Below, one piece after another: positions 5,590 through 6,753 of a DNA stretch of 6,753 nucleotides (position 1 is the first letter of the stretch; each line of letters opens with the position of its first letter). Source of the stretch: an uncultured Oscillibacter sp. (lineage in GTDB: Bacteria > Bacillota > Clostridia > Oscillospirales > Oscillospiraceae); the NCBI GenBank assembly GCA_947245315.1, contig CAMXNV010000123.1, forward strand, positions 1 to 6,753, written 5' to 3'. The notes beneath the pieces were generated by a model. It did not search any database. It saw only the letters and a program-made list of their open reading frames with translations, and was not told the origin of the DNA. Position numbers and translations under genes: made by a program.

Positions 5590-6329
5590 CCCCCGATATC
5601 AAGACGATTTTCTTCGACGTGGGAAACACGCTCCGCATTGTGCTCAAGGAGCAGGATTTCATCGATCAGGCCGAGGCCGGCCTGATGGAGCTCATCCAGA
5701 CCACCGAGACCCATGACGCCCTCTTCGCCAAGCTGGAGGAGCGGTGGAGCAAGTACCGCAAGATGTCCAAGACCACCCTGCTGGACGCCTCCGAGGGCGA
5801 GCTGTGGACCCAGTACATGCTGCCGGAGTATGACACCAATATGATCTTTGCCAACGCGGCGAAGCTGACCCGCCTCTGGCGGGACCACGACGGCCGCCGG
5901 GTGGCCCGGCCCGACGCCGTGGCGACTCTCAAGGAGCTCTGCGCCCGGGGCTACACCCTGGGCATCATCGCCAACACGGTGACGGAGACGGAGATTCCCG
6001 ACTGGATGGCCGCCGACGGCGTGGCCCAGTGCTTCAAGACCACCATCCTCTCCTCCAAGGTCCGCCTCCGCAAGCCGGACCCGGAGATCTACCACCTGGC
6101 CTGCCGCTGCATCGGCACCCCGGAGGCCAGCTGCGCCTACGTGGGCGACAACCCGGTCCGGGACGTGGAGGGCACCCAGGCCGCGGGCTTCGGCATGATG
6201 ATCCGGATCGACGAGCCGGATACCCTGAACAATGAGCACGCCACCGGGAAGGAATTCACCCCGGACCATGTGATTACCAGCCTGTCCCAGCTTCTCGACA
6301 TCTTCCCCGCCCGCCCTACTTTTTCTTGA
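5586..6329 (+). CDS. HAD-superfamily hydrolase, first of a tandem pair, motif I lacking the second Asp
   Basis: 247 residues, normal for a HAD enzyme with an alpha-helical C1-type cap. Core motifs: I FFDVGNTL with nucleophile D11; II LGIIANT (125-131), with Ala129 where Ser/Thr is usual; III Lys163 in KPDPEIY; IV YVGDNPVRDVEG with D188 and D193. The cap is residues about 18-100. The residue two after the nucleophile, Asp in HAD phosphatases (general acid/base), is Gly13. Phosphonatases and dehalogenases also lack this Asp, so plain phosphatase activity should not be assumed. ATG at 5586 follows AAAGGAGG by 7 nt. Expressed from a sigma-A promoter with a LacI-type operator. The next gene is a paralogue, probably co-transcribed. 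The last codons and the stop lie within one arm of a palindromic repeat, so the C-terminus may have been altered. Substrate unknown. Confidence 0.9.
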   Translation: MTPDIKTIFFDVGNTLRIVLKEQDFIDQAEAGLMELIQTTETHDALFAKLEERWSKYRKMSKTTLLDASEGELWTQYMLPEYDTNMIFANAAKLTRLWRDHDGRRVARPDAVATLKELCARGYTLGIIANTVTETEIPDWMAADGVAQCFKTTILSSKVRLRKPDPEIYHLACRCIGTPEASCAYVGDNPVRDVEGTQAAGFGMMIRIDEPDTLNNEHATGKEFTPDHVITSLSQLLDIFPARPTFS

Positions 6330-6400
6330 AAGATGTGAGGCTCTTAGCGAGCGCAGAGCGGGAGCTTTAGAGCCTCAGAGCCACTTGTGGCAAAAGTAGG
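6315..6400. repeat. 86-bp nested palindromic element at the end of the first HAD gene
   Basis: Outer arms CCTACTTTT (6315-6323) and AAAAGTAGG (6392-6400) are perfect inverted repeats. Inside are a 9-bp stem TGAGGCTCT/AGAGCCTCA (6336-6344, 6369-6377) and a small palindrome CCACTTGTGG (6381-6390). The arm at left covers the HAD stop codon (6327-6329). No T-run follows on the plus strand, so it is not a typical terminator and the downstream HAD gene may still be read through. Resembles a dispersed palindromic repeat; only one copy is in view. Confidence 0.6.
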
Positions 6401-6503
6401 CAAAAAGAACTTTAACTCGCTCTGAGCTCCGGCACTATGCTGGGCCTGTCCCACGACGACCTAGCCTGGAGCATCATGAAACCTACATAAAAGGAGAACG
6501 CCA
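6401..6503 (+). other. Spacer between the two HAD genes
   Basis: No promoter is recognised. A 17-codon frame (6437-6490, starting MLGLSHDD) ends just before the ribosome binding site of the second HAD gene but has no ribosome binding site or known relative. The AAGGAGA at 6491-6497 serves the downstream gene. Confidence 0.4.
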
Positions 6504-6753
6504 ATGGATATGACAAAGCGCTACAAGGCCGTCTTCTTCGATCTGGGAGGCACGCTGCGCATCGCGCTGCTGGAGGAGCCCTGGATGAGGCACGCCCGCC
6601 GGAAGATGGCGGAGATCGCCGGGTCCCCCGTGCCCTACGAGGAGTTCTATCAGATGATCGAGGAGCGCTACGAGCCCTACCGGGACTGGGCCCTGGGCGA
6701 GAACAAGGAGTCCAACGACGAGGAGCTCTGGTGCAAGTGGCTGCTGCCGGACT
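6504..6753 (+). CDS. HAD-superfamily hydrolase, second of the pair, N-terminal part (runs off the right edge)
   Basis: 83 residues visible. It opens MDMTKRYKAVFFDLGGTLRI, motif I of the HAD superfamily with nucleophile D13 and, as in the first HAD gene, Gly (G15) two residues later in place of Asp. The cap region also matches the neighbour: LRI-x-L-x-E, then EERY-x-x-YR, then ELW-x-x-x-x-LP at the same spacing, so the two arose by duplication and have since diverged (about a third of residues identical by eye). ATG at 6504 has AAGGAGA 6 nt upstream; a second ATG at 6510 is possible. Motifs II-IV lie outside the window. It is probably transcribed from the promoter of the first HAD gene. Family sure; substrate unknown, and the shared loss of Asp suggests both do the same type of non-standard reaction. 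Confidence 0.88.
   Translation, partial: MDMTKRYKAVFFDLGGTLRIALLEEPWMRHARRKMAEIAGSPVPYEEFYQMIEERYEPYRDWALGENKESNDEELWCKWLLPD

Noticed and set aside
5496..6269. Minus-strand frame opposite the first HAD gene
   Set aside because: Antisense shadow without motifs; HAD motifs I, III and IV are clear on the plus strand.
6336..6377. Rho-independent terminator after the first HAD gene
   Set aside because: The stem is good but the loop is long and no T-run follows on the plus strand, so it is recorded as part of a palindromic repeat instead.
6437..6490. 17-codon frame before the second HAD gene
   Set aside because: No ribosome binding site and no recognisable sequence; a frame this short occurs by chance.

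Overview
The window reads as a chromosomal segment of a GC-rich, low-oxygen-type Firmicute, most likely a gut Clostridium relative of the Oscillospiraceae (Flavonifractor/Pseudoflavonifractor-like). This is inferred from GC-rich codon third positions, strong AGGAGG-type ribosome binding sites, AT-rich intergenic regions with sigma-A promoters, family resemblance of the proteins, and GC-rich or purine-striped palindromic intergenic repeats. No taxonomic marker gene is present, so the placement is tentative.

Layout. At the left edge, on the minus strand, is the N-terminal half of a sodium-coupled symporter of the NSS/SLC6 (LeuT-like) family, with a GTG start, a good promoter and a strong Shine-Dalgarno. 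Divergent from it, on the plus strand (887-2299), is a two-part protein: a DUF2156 (MprF/LPG-synthase C-terminal-like) region fused to a GNAT acetyltransferase domain. It ends at a strong hairpin terminator that works in both directions, followed by an 84-bp palindromic repeat. Converging on this from the right is a minus-strand cluster: LacI-type regulator (4237-5247), PHP-domain metallo-phosphoesterase (3356-4084) and PfkB sugar kinase (2478-3359). The last two overlap by 4 bp (ATGA). A 98-bp inverted-repeat element lies between the regulator and the PHP gene.

Divergent from the regulator, on the plus strand, are two tandem HAD-superfamily hydrolase paralogues (5586-6329, and 6504 to the window edge). 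The 338-bp regulator/HAD intergenic region holds two divergent promoters, each with one copy of a CG-centred AAACGTTT operator downstream of it. The two operator centres are about 209 bp apart, close to twenty helical turns. The simplest reading is that the LacI protein controls both itself (with PHP and kinase) and the HAD pair, forming one regulon for an unidentified phosphorylated sugar or nucleoside-like compound: kinase adds phosphate, PHP and HAD enzymes act on phosphate or related bonds.

Most interesting points: both HAD proteins lack the usual second Asp of motif I (D-x-G-x-T instead of D-x-D-x-T), so they may not be ordinary phosphatases; the LacI-PHP-PfkB-HAD-HAD set has no transporter or recognisable substrate gene in view; the symporter has Gly where LeuT has its extracellular-gate Arg30; and three different palindromic repeats sit at gene ends, one of them supplying the last codons of the first HAD gene.
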